Source: Heterocephalus glaber (lineage: Eukaryota; Chordata; Mammalia; Rodentia; Bathyergidae). Taken from it: a DNA stretch of 64,000 nt. The stretch spans positions 13,601,925-13,665,924 of the forward strand of contig NW_004624781.1 in NCBI RefSeq assembly GCF_000247695.1, in the 5' to 3' direction. The position numbers and the translations under genes were made by a program. The notes below the pieces were generated by a model, which was not told where the DNA came from, ran no database searches, and saw nothing but the letters and a program-made list of their open reading frames with translations. Every line of letters begins with the position of its first letter. The first letter of the stretch is position 1. Below are positions 35,871 through 47,236 of the stretch, one piece after another.

Positions 35871-37484
35871 AATTGTTCCTCAATGTGTAGTTTCTAAAAT
35901 TGACCTCCTTCTTTTCCCTTCTCTGGAAATTGAGTATCACATGTCTATCCCAAGTCTTATGACACAGTATCGAAGATAATGGCAAAAATAACAGCAGTTA
36001 TTTTTCTGCTGTTTTCTGCCTGTCATCTGCTCACACTATCTGCCCAAACTGGTGTCTATTCTCCACCCCACCTTTTTTTGTTCTGCTCAAGACATTAATT
36101 GAAATGTACCTCCCACTCCTGCCTAACACACACCTTTGGTGGCCCTAGGATGTTTCAAATGTCTCAGAGCATTTGGGGCTCCAGCTGGTATCACACAGAC
36201 CTCCTGTGGCTACTCTTCGTGTTCCCCACCTCCTACATCCCACACGCCGTATTCTGCCCAGATCTCTCATCAACAGGACAGGGATGTGCCAGAACAAGAG
36301 GTTGTTTGCCTCTGCCAAGATGGGGTAGAAGTCTTGGGATGTTGGGTTAGGAGATGGACTTGGGGAAGCCAAAGAACACCCTAGTCTTGGGAGAACCAGG
36401 GCACCAGGAAGGAAATGAGACAGAGTCACAGTAGTCAAGCCTGGGAACTGCCATAAGGCTGCCTTAGGGAAACCCAGTGTTCCTTCTACCTCCTTCAAAC
36501 CTAGGTCAGACCCTGGAGTCTGTACACAGTACATGGGCACCCAGCAGAGGAAGTCACCATGCTGCCCCGCAGAAGCAAGGTGGGGGCACCAAGCTCTCCC
36601 AGAGAATGGCCAAGATTCCTGCAACATGCTAAGCTCATTCTGTTCTTCCACTAGTCCTGAGTTAAGCCCTGGCAAGCCCTTCTCTGGCTGATTTCTGAGC
36701 CTTTTGAGAGGCGACCTGATGGAAAGACTGGTCAGGAAGCCTGTCAGGTGTTCTTCTTTAGACAGGCTGATGATGTTTGCTCCAGTGAGTGTGACCCAGG
36801 TCACTACTGACTCTCTGAGTACTTAAAATGTCAGTTTAAGGCTAGAACATCCCTGGTAAGAATGGAGAGAGACAGGGGTGGGTCACACGTCACAGGCAAT
36901 CATTTTCAGTCCACTTTAATGATCTGAGGGATTGTTACTGTTACAGCTCTCTGGTTGTCTGTGCTATCAAGCTGTCCTTAAATGTCAATCAAAAGCCATT
37001 TAAGACGTTTGCTATTTCTTATCCTTTTAAAAAACTGAAAAATAATTTAGGTAATTTTCTGAAGGAGATGGACAAATAAACCTCACTGCAATCCCACTTC
37101 CTGGAGACAACGTCTGCTAAAATTTTGGAGAGGACCTTAGCTAGCTTCTTTCTCCTCTCACCCCCTTCCTCCTTCTCTTCTTTTTTTTCTTCCTGCTCTT
37201 TATTGCTTTGGACCTCCAGGGAAGGGAGTTGTTTATACGTTTTAGTCATGACATATTAGCATTTGCAGGCCCTGGTTTGCTGTTTTTTCATTTTATTATT
37301 TTGTCCCTCCCTCCTGAGTCTACTCCTGTCCCACTACCGGGAGCCATCTTGTGATGCTATGTTCTTACATCGGCTGGAGCCATTGAAGGATAGGTTGTAT
37401 GTAGATATTTCTGATGTACGTAAGTGATACTTGCTATAGGTTTTGTTCTGTTTCTTACTCTCTATTTTTTATCTCAACACTTTT
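35871..37484. other. Intergenic; holds the longest open stretch outside AQP9
   Basis: A minus-strand open stretch of 219 codons (36,804-36,145) has no domain, no membrane segment pattern and no repeat-family match I know. The region is GC-richer than its surroundings, where long chance frames are more common. I do not call it a gene. Confidence 0.5.
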
Positions 37485-37815
37485 TGAGACAATTAAGCTG
37501 GATTGTCAACCTGATTGGCTTGAGAGCCCCCTAGGGGATTAGTAAAGCACATTTTGGGGTGTTTTGGGGTGAGTCATGGAGGCATGACCTTGTGCTCGTC
37601 TCTTCCTCTCTTGTGCTGTTATTCTGCTCTGCTTTCCAGCTGCCATGAAGTGAGGAGCATTGCTGAGCCACTTCTTTCTGCCATGATGTCCCTGCCTTAG
37701 AGTCAGCACAGCCATGGACTAAAACTTCTGCAGCTATGAGCCAAAAACCCCTTTCCTCTTTGAAGACGTGGTGTTGGGTATTTGTTCACAGCCACGGGAA
37801 AGCAGACCGATGGAG
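37485..37815 (+). mobile_element. Rodent interspersed repeat, LTR-like, unclassified
   Basis: GGATTGTCAACCTGATTGGC, GCCATGATGTCCCTGCCTTA, then CTATGAGCCAAAAACCCCTT and GTTCACAGCCACGGGAAAGC resemble a family common in rodent genomes, with an end similar to MaLR LTRs. No target duplication found. Confidence 0.45.
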
Positions 37816-38084
37816 TTTCTGTGATCTCTTTATGGTGCAGTATGTCCACTGACTCGTGGTGGCTAATTGCTGCACTGTGTTGGATAGAGTGCATTCTCCC
37901 TACTGTGGTTTTTTTCCCACTAATAATAGACTCGAGGTTGCCCCTAACAATCTGATACCCCAAACAACACCATAAATGTCCCCATGCACAGGCCCGTATG
38001 GACCCTATAATCAGAGCTGTGTAGATGGGAGTGTGACTGCCAACTCATGGAGTTCATACATTCAGTGTCACTGAGTGCCTCCAG

Positions 38085-38645
38085 ATTATTCTTCCTTTTT
38101 CATTAAGAAAGGATTTACATACATAGATGTCACCCTTTTAAAGTGTACAAGTCAGTGGTTTGTAGATTCACAGGATGCAGAATCATCATCATTATCTAAT
38201 TCCAAAATGTTTGCATCACTCCCCAAATAAACTCCACAACTGTTTAAAGTCACTCTCCACTTTTCCCTGTCCCTGGCCTCTGGCAATCTACTTTTCGTCT
38301 CTGTACACTTGCCTATTCTGGACATTTCATATAAGTAAAGTCATACCATTTATAAGCTTTTGTGTCTGGCTTTTTCCACCCATATAACAGACTGTTTTCC
38401 AAGTTTACCTGTATTGTAGATGTTAGTGCTTCATTCCTTTTTACACACAAACAATACTCCATCGAATGGAGATACTACTTTATATTCATCCATTCATCAA
38501 TCGATGGTTTTTTAGATTGTGTTCACATTTTTGCAATTATAAACAATACTGCTACATTTAGGGTATTATGCTACGAAACTGAACATTTGTGAACAACATA
38601 TCTTTTTGTTTCTCTCGATGTAAGCTTAAGAGTAGAATAATTGCT
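38085..38645 (-). mobile_element. L1 ORF2 3'-end fragment
   Basis: CTATTCTGGACATTTCATAT, GTGCTTCATTCCTTTTTA, ACAATACTCCATCGAATGG and ATCCATTCATCAATCGATGG are the reverse of the end of L1 ORF2. It is diverged and broken by frameshifts. Confidence 0.7.
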
Positions 38646-38987
38646 AGGTAATACGATGTGTTTACTTAATCACCAAGTGCCTCTGGTCAGAGAACATGCT
38701 AAATGTGATTCAGTCATTGTAAACTTACTGTGTCTCATCTCGTAGCCTAATGCAAGGTCTCTCATGGAGAACAGTCCATGTGCCTATGAGAAGGGTGTGT
38801 ATTCTGCTGTTGTTGGGTTCATAGTTCCATGGAAGTTTGTTATGTCTGGCTGGCTTACAGTGTTTTCCAAGTCTTGCATTTCTTTGCTGACCTTCTGTTT
38901 AGTTGTTCAATCCATTACTGAACATGAAATACCAAAATCTTCAACTCCCTACTGTGGAATTACTTATCTCTCCTCCAATTCTGTCAG

Positions 38988-39073
38988 TTTTCTTTTTTTT
39001 GGTACTGCGGATTGAACTCAGGACCTTGTGCTTGCGAGGCAGGCGCGGTGTCACTGAGCTAAATCCCTGGCCC
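38988..39073 (-). mobile_element. ID-type SINE inserted in L1
   Basis: GGTACTGCGGATTGAACTCA and CACTGAGCTAAATCCC are the reversed boxes. A perfect 11-bp duplication AATTCTGTCAG flanks it (38977-38987 and 39074-39084). Confidence 0.92.
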
Positions 39074-39587
39074 AATTCTGTCAGGTTTTGATTTGTGTGA
39101 TTGAGCCTCTGTTGTTAAGTATGCATATGTTGATATCTGTTGTGTCTTCTGAATGGATTGGTTGTGCTATCATTTAAAAATGCTCTTCTTTGTCTCTAGT
39201 AACAGTCCAGTCGTAAGGCCTGCTTTGTCTGATATAAGCATAGCCGCCCCAGCTCTCTTTTGCTCAATGTTTGTACGGTATCATCTTTCCCATCCTTTTA
39301 CTTTGTACCCTATCTGTGTCTTTCAACCTGAAGTGTGTCTCTTGTAGACAGAAGAGCATTGGTTTATGTTTTTATATTCAGTTTCATCAAAATTTATTTT
39401 CTGAGGGGAGTGTTTAATCTATTTATTTACATTTCATTTAAGTACTGATAAGGTAGAATTAATACCTTCCATTGCTATTTGTTTCCTACATATCTTAAGT
39501 CATTTGGTTCCTTTGTTCCTCTCTTCCTGCCTTCTGCTTTTTAAAATAGATATTTCCTAATGGACTATTTAATTCTTTTGCTATGTG

Positions 39588-39687
39588 GTTTTTGCTTTGT
39601 TTATTTTTTGTTTTTGTACCGGGGATAGAACTCAGGATCTTGCGCTAGTGAGGCAGGTGGCAGAACCACTGAGCTAAATCCCCGGCA
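39588..39687 (-). mobile_element. ID-type SINE inserted in L1
   Basis: GTACCGGGGATAGAACTCAG and CACTGAGCTAAATCCC mark it. Perfect 9-bp duplication TGCTATGTG at 39579-39587 and 39688-39696. Confidence 0.9.
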
Positions 39688-40147
39688 TGCTATGTGTTTG
39701 ATTTTCTTAGTGGTTGCTTTGGAGATTATAATTGATTTCTTAATTTATAAAAATTTGGTTCAAATTGATACCAACTAAACTTCAATATTATACAAAACTT
39801 TGCTCTTACATAGCCCTTTTGTCTCCCCTACATTTGCACTCTTGTTATACAAAATATATAGTTGTACAACATAGGCCCATTAATAGCGACTTCTAATTAC
39901 TGCTGTATACAGTTAGCTTTTAAATCAGACTACGGAGAAAAAAAGAATTACAAACAAAAATATACATATACTGCCTTTTATATTTCATTTTGAAGTTAAC
40001 TCTACCAGTCTCTTTATTTCTTCACATGGATTTGAATTATGATATAGTATAATTTTTTCTCGAAAGTTTCCATTGGTGTTCCCCATAGGGCAGGTCTGCT
40101 AATGGCAAATTTTCTCAGGGTTTTTGTTCTTTGTTTGTGTGTGTATT

Positions 40148-40180
40148 TTTTATTTATTTATTTATTGATTTATTTATTTT
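40148..40180. repeat. (TTTA)n repeat
   Basis: About eight TTTA-type units with one change (TTGA). Confidence 0.8.
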
Positions 40181-40387
40181 GTTGGAGAATGTCTTCCTTC
40201 CTCCTTCATTCTTGCAGGATGCATTGCTCGATATAGAATTCTTGGTTCAAAATCTTTTTCATTTATTATTTTAGTACACTACTGCATTGCCTGTACCTTC
40301 TATAAGAAACCAGTTATAAATATTTTTGAAAGTGTTTTATGCAATGTCCGAATAGTGAACTGCACAGATAATTTTTGTACTGCTGGG

Positions 40388-40489
40388 TTTTTTTGTTTTT
40401 GTTTTTTTTTTTTGGTACTCGGGATTGAACTTGGGACCTTAGGCTTTTGAGGCAAGCAGCGGCACCACTGAGCTAAATCCCTGGCACCA
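40388..40489 (-). mobile_element. ID-type SINE
   Basis: Long interrupted T-run, GGTACTCGGGATTGAACTTG and CACTGAGCTAAATCCC. Short duplication TGCTGGG at 40381-40387 and 40490-40496. Confidence 0.87.
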
Positions 40490-40798
40490 TGCTGGGATTT
40501 TTAAGTGTGAGGTTTGGGGAGTTTTAAGATATGTGTATATCCCTGTAATCTCCAACCCAATCAAAATACAGAAAATTTCCTTTTCCCCAGAAAACTACTC
40601 AAGTCATTTTATAAATAATACTTCTCCCATCTCTGAGGTAACTACTGCTCTGATTTCTATCACTACAAAATACTTTCTCTAGTCTCAAACTCTATAAAAA
40701 TGGAATTGCATTCTATGCATTCTGTCATACTTGACTTCTTTTACTCAGCCTGTTTAAAGACTTATTCATGTTATAGCATGTATTAATAATGGGCTCTT

Positions 40799-40820
40799 TT
40801 TTTTTTTTTTTTTTTTTTAG
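40799..40820. repeat. T homopolymer
   Basis: About 22 T within the L1 fragment. Confidence 0.85.
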
Positions 40821-41216
40821 CTGAGAAGCATTTCATTCCAAGAATACATCACAAGTTGTTTAACCATTTTTCTGTTGATAGACATTTGGATTCTTTCCAG
40901 TTCAAGGTTATTGTGAATAAAGATATTATGAACATTCTTAATAACAATGTTGCATGTGGGTAAATATTTTGTTTTTCTTGAGTAAATAGCTAGAAGTAGA
41001 ACTGAGAGGTCATAGTGTAGGCATTTGTTTAATTTTAGGAGACATTTTCACAGACTAGCTGGGCTATTTTACACATCTGTAGGGATGGATCGAGAACCTT
41101 AGGAAAACCATATCTTGCTGTTGGGTGCTGCCTGTCTGTCTAGGAGGTAATTACTTTAGAAACTGTAACATGGTCTATCATTGTGATTTTAATTTGAATT
41201 TCTGTGATACACTTTT

Positions 41217-41240
41217 ATATATATATATATATATATATAT
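41217..41240. repeat. (AT)n microsatellite
   Basis: Twelve AT units inside the L1 fragment. Confidence 0.9.
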
Positions 41241-42349
41241 TCTTTAATAAGATTCAGCTTAACTCTGAGTCCATTTAAAAATTGGCTTGTTCATTTTTTA
41301 TTGCGTTTATATACTCAGGGTACAACTCCTTTGTTAGCTGTAGCTATTACAGATATTTTTCCCCAGTCCGTAGCTTTGTCTGTTTATTTTCTTAATGATG
41401 TCTTTTAATGCGCATAAGCTTTAAACTTTAAGGAGGTCCAACTGATCTATTTTTTACAATACTGTGCTTTCACACAAAACATCTTTGCCAAACCCATGGT
41501 TGCAAATATATTCTCCTGCAGTTTGCTCTAGAAGCTTTGTAGTTTTAACTTTCCTGCTTATGCCTATGTCCATGTTGAATCACTTTTTGCATATTACGTT
41601 TCTGTGAATCAGGAACCAATGTTTCCTTTTTTCTCTAGTTGTTTAGTATCATTTGTTGAAAACACTGCTTTCTCCATAGGATCTCATTAGCTTCTTTGTG
41701 GAAAATCAGTTACTACATAGGCTTGGATCAATTTCTGGAATTCTCTAGGTATGTTCTATTAACCTATCTGTCCCTCCTTATGCTAATAGTACACTGTCCT
41801 GATCATCACAGCTTCATATACCAGCTAAAAATTGGTGTGTATAAATCCTGCAACCTTGTTCCTCTTTTTTAAGTTTTAGTTCTTCTAGTTACTTTGCATT
41901 CTATATACAATTTTAAATCAGCTTAATTTCTGCCAAAAAAAAGGGGCCTGGTGAATTCTTTGTTGGCATTGCATTTACTCTGTAAATTATTTTCAGTTTA
42001 CTTGAATAGATTTTTCAAATTAATTTGGCAGCTCCTTTAGGCAATTAAATAATTTGGTTAATTTCTTTATCAATGCTACATTCTGCAATTCATGAATTAA
42101 CCACAGTCCTGTTCGGGTTCTTCGCACCTGAGTACATTAGAACTGTCAAAGCTAAGTCATTTATATGAATTAAATTATTTAAGTCTCAGCAAATTTATAC
42201 TCCTGGAGTTTTTTTGCGGGGGGGTGTTTCAAATTCTTTTACATCCACAGAGCAAGACATACAGCTGAATTTGAAAATGTGAAATAATCATAGATGCCTA
42301 TTAAGATGGCAACAAATTCCAAGAACCATGGTATGGGTTTCATAGGCAT

Positions 42350-42490
42350 TTTCTTAACATTTTCAACAGCCTATAGAGTGCATGTGCTACGTGTTATTCC
42401 CATTTAATAGATGAAGAGACTGAGGCTTTTAAACTCTATAGGGCCACATAGCTGCCCATGGTGATCCAGGCCCCATGAGCACTAACGACA
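42350..42490 (-). mobile_element. MIR-like fragment
   Basis: CCCATTTAATAGATGAAGAG, ACTGAGGCTTTTAAACTC and GGGCCACATAGCTG fit a reversed MIR. Confidence 0.5.
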
Positions 42491-42819
42491 CAGTCTTCAA
42501 GTGTGAGCACTTGGAGTCCACTCCCTCTTGGTCTTGGTTAGTCATCAGTCCTTGGCTGAAGACAAGCTCTGGTATGGGTAATGCCTGGGGCTCTGCTCTC
42601 CATGATCCACAGGGGTGATTTTTGGATATGACTGTTTCATCTATTTATCAGAATCTTATTCTCAGAATATCAGCAGAGATCAGCCAGTTCAGGGCCATCA
42701 GAATTGAATCTTGATGGCTGCGATTTCCTTTACGCAAATACTGGGGCTTGGAAGTATGGTGTCACTTTTGTATTCATGTTTATTTCCAAAGGTCTGAGGT
42801 CTTTGAATAAGAATGAATG

Positions 42820-42946
42820 AAGGGAGGGCAGGGGAATGGGGAAAAATAAGAACCAAAATACATCATGTAAAAGTACAAGTTCCCAATGATGAATGTAACG
42901 GTATTGTATACCTAAAATGTACCAATAAACTTAATGAAAGAAAAAG
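42820..42946 (+). mobile_element. L1 3' end, lineage-specific type, copy 2
   Basis: AAGGGAGGGCAGGGGAATGG, CCCAATGATGAATGTAAC and ATACCTAAAATGTACCAATA match copy 1 closely. A GAAT tetranucleotide repeat follows at its tail, probably grown from it. Confidence 0.65.
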
Positions 42947-42967
42947 AATGAATGAATGAATGAATAT
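42945..42967. repeat. (GAAT)n repeat
   Basis: About five tetranucleotide units directly after an L1 A-rich tail. Confidence 0.8.
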
Positions 42968-43465
42968 CAAACAACTACTATCACCACATGTTATAGTAGC
43001 TTAGGGATTTCTAGATTGTTCCTGGGTTCTCACCCTAAGTGTCTTGCACAGGGTTAAATCTTTGCTAAATATTTGCATTTTTTCTTTACAATGCGTTTCA
43101 GCTTCTGAAGCATAGGCATTTTAGAATGTGTGAATTTCTCGATGTAACAACAGTTATGAAAGATACTTCCCACAGTTTCAAATAAATTCAGGACTCCTTC
43201 CTTGCTTAAACATAATTTCATTGCTGAAAGATAGCTACTTTTAGTAATAGCAGATAAGTGTATTTTCTCTTTAGTATAAATGGGAAAATATTTTGCAAAA
43301 GTCTTACAAAAGACTCTAAAATAAAGGCAAAAAACTGATGCAAACTATTGCAAAATGTTGATATCCTCCAGGGCTGTTAGACATCAGAGTACTTTACCTG
43401 TTTTCAACCTTTCCAGAATCCACTTCATTAAACACTAGCAGTAGAAAGCAGTCTCCTTGGAAATG
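42968..43465. other. Intergenic, nothing recognised
   Basis: AT-rich, no feature I can support. Confidence 0.45.
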
Positions 43466-43795
43466 GGTACCAGGATTGGATACTTAATGATATTAAGAAA
43501 ATATTGGTAATGGAATTTATATGTGATAATGGTGCTATGGTTATGTTTTTTTTTTTTAAAGAATCCTTATCTTTCAGAGATAGACATTAAATATCCAAGG
43601 ACAAAATCACATCATATCTGGGCTTTGCAGTGAGAAGCAGAAAGGGTAAGAAACGAAGCCATATTGGGCATATTCTGGCAATTGTTGCAGCTGGGTGGAG
43701 AGGACATGGATATCAGTTTATTATTTTCTCACTATTGTCTATTTAAAAAATATTTCATAGTAAAGAATTTTAAGGTAATCCTGCTGACTTCTGTT
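43466..43795 (+). mobile_element. Old L1M 3' region fragment
   Basis: GTGATAATGGTGCTATGGTT, a T-run and ATCTTTCAGAGATAGACAT, then AATATTTCATAGTAAAG at the end resemble the same 3' region seen at 30-31 kb. Confidence 0.45.
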
Positions 43796-46712
43796 AAAGA
43801 TGGAGAAATGAAACTGAGCACTTAGTTCCTGAAACGTACATGAACTGAGAATGATTAAATTATGCAAAGTAAGAGAAAGTCTTAAATTCTGCTGATCTTA
43901 TTCTATGCTTTCAAATGACAACTTATTACCACGACATTAGTGATAATGACAGTAGGAGCTGCTGCAGCTGTAAAGTTTGCATTTATCAAAGACACCTAAG
44001 ACCAGAACTGTCCTAGGATCTTCACGTTAGCTCACTGTTATCAACCCCATGTGAATAATCTGAGGCTAACTAACTTGGCTTTAAAGTAGAGAAGGTAGGC
44101 TTTGAATCCAGGTAGTATAACCCCTTTCTTCACTCATTCACTAAGCAAATATGTAGTGAGAGGCTACCATGTTCCAAGCACTGGGGCAGGAATGGTGAGA
44201 AGCGAAAATTCTTGCCAGTGTGGGCCTTCTTTTGCAATGGGAGCAAATGGGACAAAACCTAGTAAGTTTAATAGATAATATTTGTATTTTAGGGAGAGTA
44301 ATAAGTGCTGGGAAGAAAATAAAAGGGTGAGGTGTCATTGGAAAGGCTTGACTAACATGGTGACATCTGAGCAGAGACCAGATGGGGAATTTCAAGTGCT
44401 AGAAACAACAAGTCAGAGGCCTTGGGGCAGGGGCTTGCTTAGTGGGTGTGAGGGTTAGCAAAGAGCCCTGTGTGTTTGGGGCAGGGAGGACAGACAAGAG
44501 GGACAGCAGTAGTCAGAGAATGTGATGCTTTGAAAGTCACTTGGGAATTTATTCAAACATCATACAGGCAGCTCTGTTGATCACAGTCCATGGGCATTTA
44601 TGCAGAAAGCAGCAGACCTATTGAGAGGGTCTTCTAAGACCTTGGGGAGAGACATCAGTGGCTTAGACCAGGCCTTTGGATCCAAGAGGTCAGACTCAGA
44701 ATATATTCTGAAGTTGGAGCTGACAGAATGCTCATTAATAGCCTATCTTTTAAATTATTGTATCACACAAAACACTCACATTTGTGCTGAAATTTAAATG
44801 AAGACAGTCCATCTTTCTGGTAGACGAATCAAGACACATTGTATCTGCCCGAGGACCATGTGTCCAAAGAAGACATCAGTTTGGTAGGAGGCCCAGTGGT
44901 GGGATGGGCCTGGGTCTTAACTCAGGAAGCAGGGTGACCAGCTTGGCCAGGTTTTAGCACTGAATGCCACATCCCAGAAAACCCTGAGTTTTGAGAAAAC
45001 TGCGAGTGAGACAGAATAGAAAGGGCCCTGATTTCCCTCCAAGATTTTCTCCCATGGCATAAGCTATTTCAGATGTTTCCAGCCATGATGAGGCTCAGAG
45101 GCTGCTGACCTTTCCTCAGGCTTTCTAGCAACTCTGCGTGTGTAGCAGCTTTGACTGATGTTTGACCTACCTGGGGTGGTGGTCACAAGGCACCTCCACC
45201 ATTTCTCCAGCTCAGTCTTGGGTTCTTTTGCACAGATGGACCCAAAGCGCATGAGCAGATGGCCTTGTCAAGTGCAAACCCTGGTGCCAAGAGCAAAGAA
45301 CTAATGAGATGTGTGCAGCCATTCTGGGATCATGTGCAACAGCTGACTGGGTGTCCATGTGAGCCCACTTTTTTTTCTGTATAAGCTTTATTCCTTGCAT
45401 CCTTGGGGAGCACTCTAGGGACCCTGACCCAAGTACGATTTCGCTTGTGCTTGAACATAAGCATCAAAAACCCTTACTCAAATGTACTGATTCCCTTTTG
45501 TGATTTCTATCTCAAGTTACACAAAAGAATCCAAGGCTGAGCTGGTAACACTAAGAGCTGTTAACACCAAGAGCTTTCTTTCTTTTTTTTTTTTTCCCAA
45601 GAGATTTCAAGATTTCTCAGACCTGTGGCCTATATCCTACTACTCCCACTCATCACTCTCCAGTTGTGGCAACTCTTTCAGGGGCTCAGAGCCTCAGTCT
45701 CTCATCTCTAAATGGCAATAATAGCTCTCTGGGCTGGTCTTTTGAGGAACTGGACCTGAATGTGCTTTGTAAGCTGTGGGACAATATACTCTGGAACTTA
45801 GTGTGCTCAGGCCCTGGTGCCTCCTGGGGGTTCCTGCTTTCTGGATGCTGGAGGAGGAAAAGGAAGAGAAGGAGGAGAAGGGAGACCTATACCATGGAAG
45901 CTCTCGGTGGCTCTAGAGTATTCTTCTCAAGCTCCCTAGCTCTGCAGACTCCATAGCAGGGAGTTGAGCTCTGTGAAAAGGACGTGGGTGAGGTGTCACT
46001 GGGCTCTGGGACATTGTGGGGGGATGGAAGGGAGGAGTGGAGGATGTGCCTAGGACCCGAAATACCTTTAGGAGCACACAAAAATGTGTTCATCTTTCCT
46101 AAAATCATATGAGGAAAAAAAGAATATAATCCATTTTGTCACTAGTAGAGTCACAAAAATTTATTTTAATTGATTGATTAGCTTTTTTGTGGATGAAGAG
46201 TCCCTCCAAAGCAAAAGGGCCTAAAGCCCAGGGAAAACAAAATATAGCCCTGGAAGGAGAGAGTCAACCAGCCTTAGGTGGCATCTCCATCCACAAGGGG
46301 TTCCATGGATTTTCTCCACTAATTCAGTTTATGTATTTATGTTTAGTTATATGGGGCTCTCTTTCTGTTAATCAAGAGACTTTTTCTCTTGGATTCTTAT
46401 TTTTAGCAACATTAAAGAGATTGAGGCCTGGCTGGTTATCTAGCTATCATCATCATCACCATCAGCATCATCATCTGTGTTTTTGTTTTCATACAGACTT
46501 ACAGTCCACACAGTAAGCCTTACCGGGGCTGCCACTGCTTTTCTCCATGGGCTGTGATTAGTAAATGTGATATTTCGGAGAATTTCAATTCTCAGTTTGA
46601 AAATTGATACATAACATCTCTTTGTGGGTGACATTTGATGGGATGAGTAATTCTTCTCATAATAATTCATTTACTAAGAAATCTTTGGAAAATTTTCAGA
46701 TAGTAAACTAAC
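43796..46712. other. Intergenic, mostly unassigned
   Basis: A MIR-like stretch (minus) lies around 44,000-44,120. A CAT-rich patch lies at 46,446-46,475. Open stretches are short and unremarkable. Confidence 0.5.
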
Positions 46713-46717
46713 ATGAC

Positions 46718-47069
46718 TGCTATAGTTTGAATCTACATTGTCCCCCAAAGGGCTTTAAGCAGAAGGCTTGGTCTATGGTGCTCTTAGGAATTGTTGGAAC
46801 CATTAGGCGCCAGGCCTGGTGGAAGGCACGCCCTTGAAGATGATATTAGGACCCCTGTTCTTCTTTTCTCTCTTTTTGCTTTGCAGCCTCTATGAGACGC
46901 CCAGCTGTATTGTCACATGCTTCCATCCTGAGGCATCATGCCTCTACTAGCCCCTAAGTAACAAGACCAAGTGACTATGGACTGAAACTGTGAGCCAAAA
47001 TAAACCCGACCTCCTTTCAGTTGTTTATCTCAGTTATTTTATCACAAGATTGAGAAGTTGCCTGACACA
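46718..47069 (+). mobile_element. Complete solo MaLR-type LTR with 5-bp target duplication
   Basis: Starts TGCTATAGTTTGAATCTAC and ends GTTGCCTGACACA, 352 bp. ATGAC lies directly before (46713-46717) and after (47070-47074). Inside are the landmarks GTCCCCCAAAGGG, AGCCAAAATAAACCCGACC and GTTTATCTCAGTTATTTTAT. Class III MaLR elements make 5-bp duplications, so the fit is good. No internal viral sequence. Confidence 0.85.
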
Positions 47070-47192
47070 ATGACCTGTGGTAGATTCCATCCTTGAAACT
47101 TAAATTAAAATGTTCCTCAACAACTTATTCCAAGACTTTATCAATGGTTTTCAGACTATGATGCTGTGTTCTGAAGACTCCATGCCAATCCC

Positions 47193-47193
<1 letters not shown>

Positions 47194-47233
<40 letters not shown>
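47194..47233. repeat. (CA)n microsatellite
   Basis: About 20 uninterrupted CA units. Confidence 0.93.

Positions 47234-47236
<3 letters not shown>

Larger units (their letters stand above)
38660..40340 (-). mobile_element. L1M 5' part (endonuclease region and upstream), interrupted by two ID SINEs
   Basis: GTGTATTCTGCTGTTGTTGG, CTTCTTTGTCTCTAGTAACA, GTCTGATATAAGCATAGCC and GTCTCTTGTAGACAGAAG are the reverse of the L1 endonuclease-coding part; the section above 39,400 fits the upstream part of an old L1 or HAL1. It is split at 38,988-39,073 and 39,588-39,687 by ID insertions. No long frame survives. Confidence 0.65.
40530..42030 (-). mobile_element. Second antisense L1M fragment (ORF2 3' half)
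   Basis: TTGATAGACATTTGGATTC and TTATTGTGAATAAAGATATT, then GCTTTGTCTGTTTATTTTC, CATTTGTTGAAAACACTGC and GTTCTATTAACCTATCTGTC, are the reverse of the later part of L1 ORF2 in the correct order. It is interrupted by an AT microsatellite and a T-run and is a second partial copy beside the one at 38-40 kb. Confidence 0.7.

Noticed and set aside
41217..41240. AT run as a possible origin or regulatory element
   Set aside because: A plain dinucleotide microsatellite inside an L1 fragment explains it.
45370..45540. Possible processed pseudogene tail: AATAAAG near an A8 run on the minus strand
   Set aside because: The upstream sequence shows no coding match and the A-run is short; no target duplication was found.
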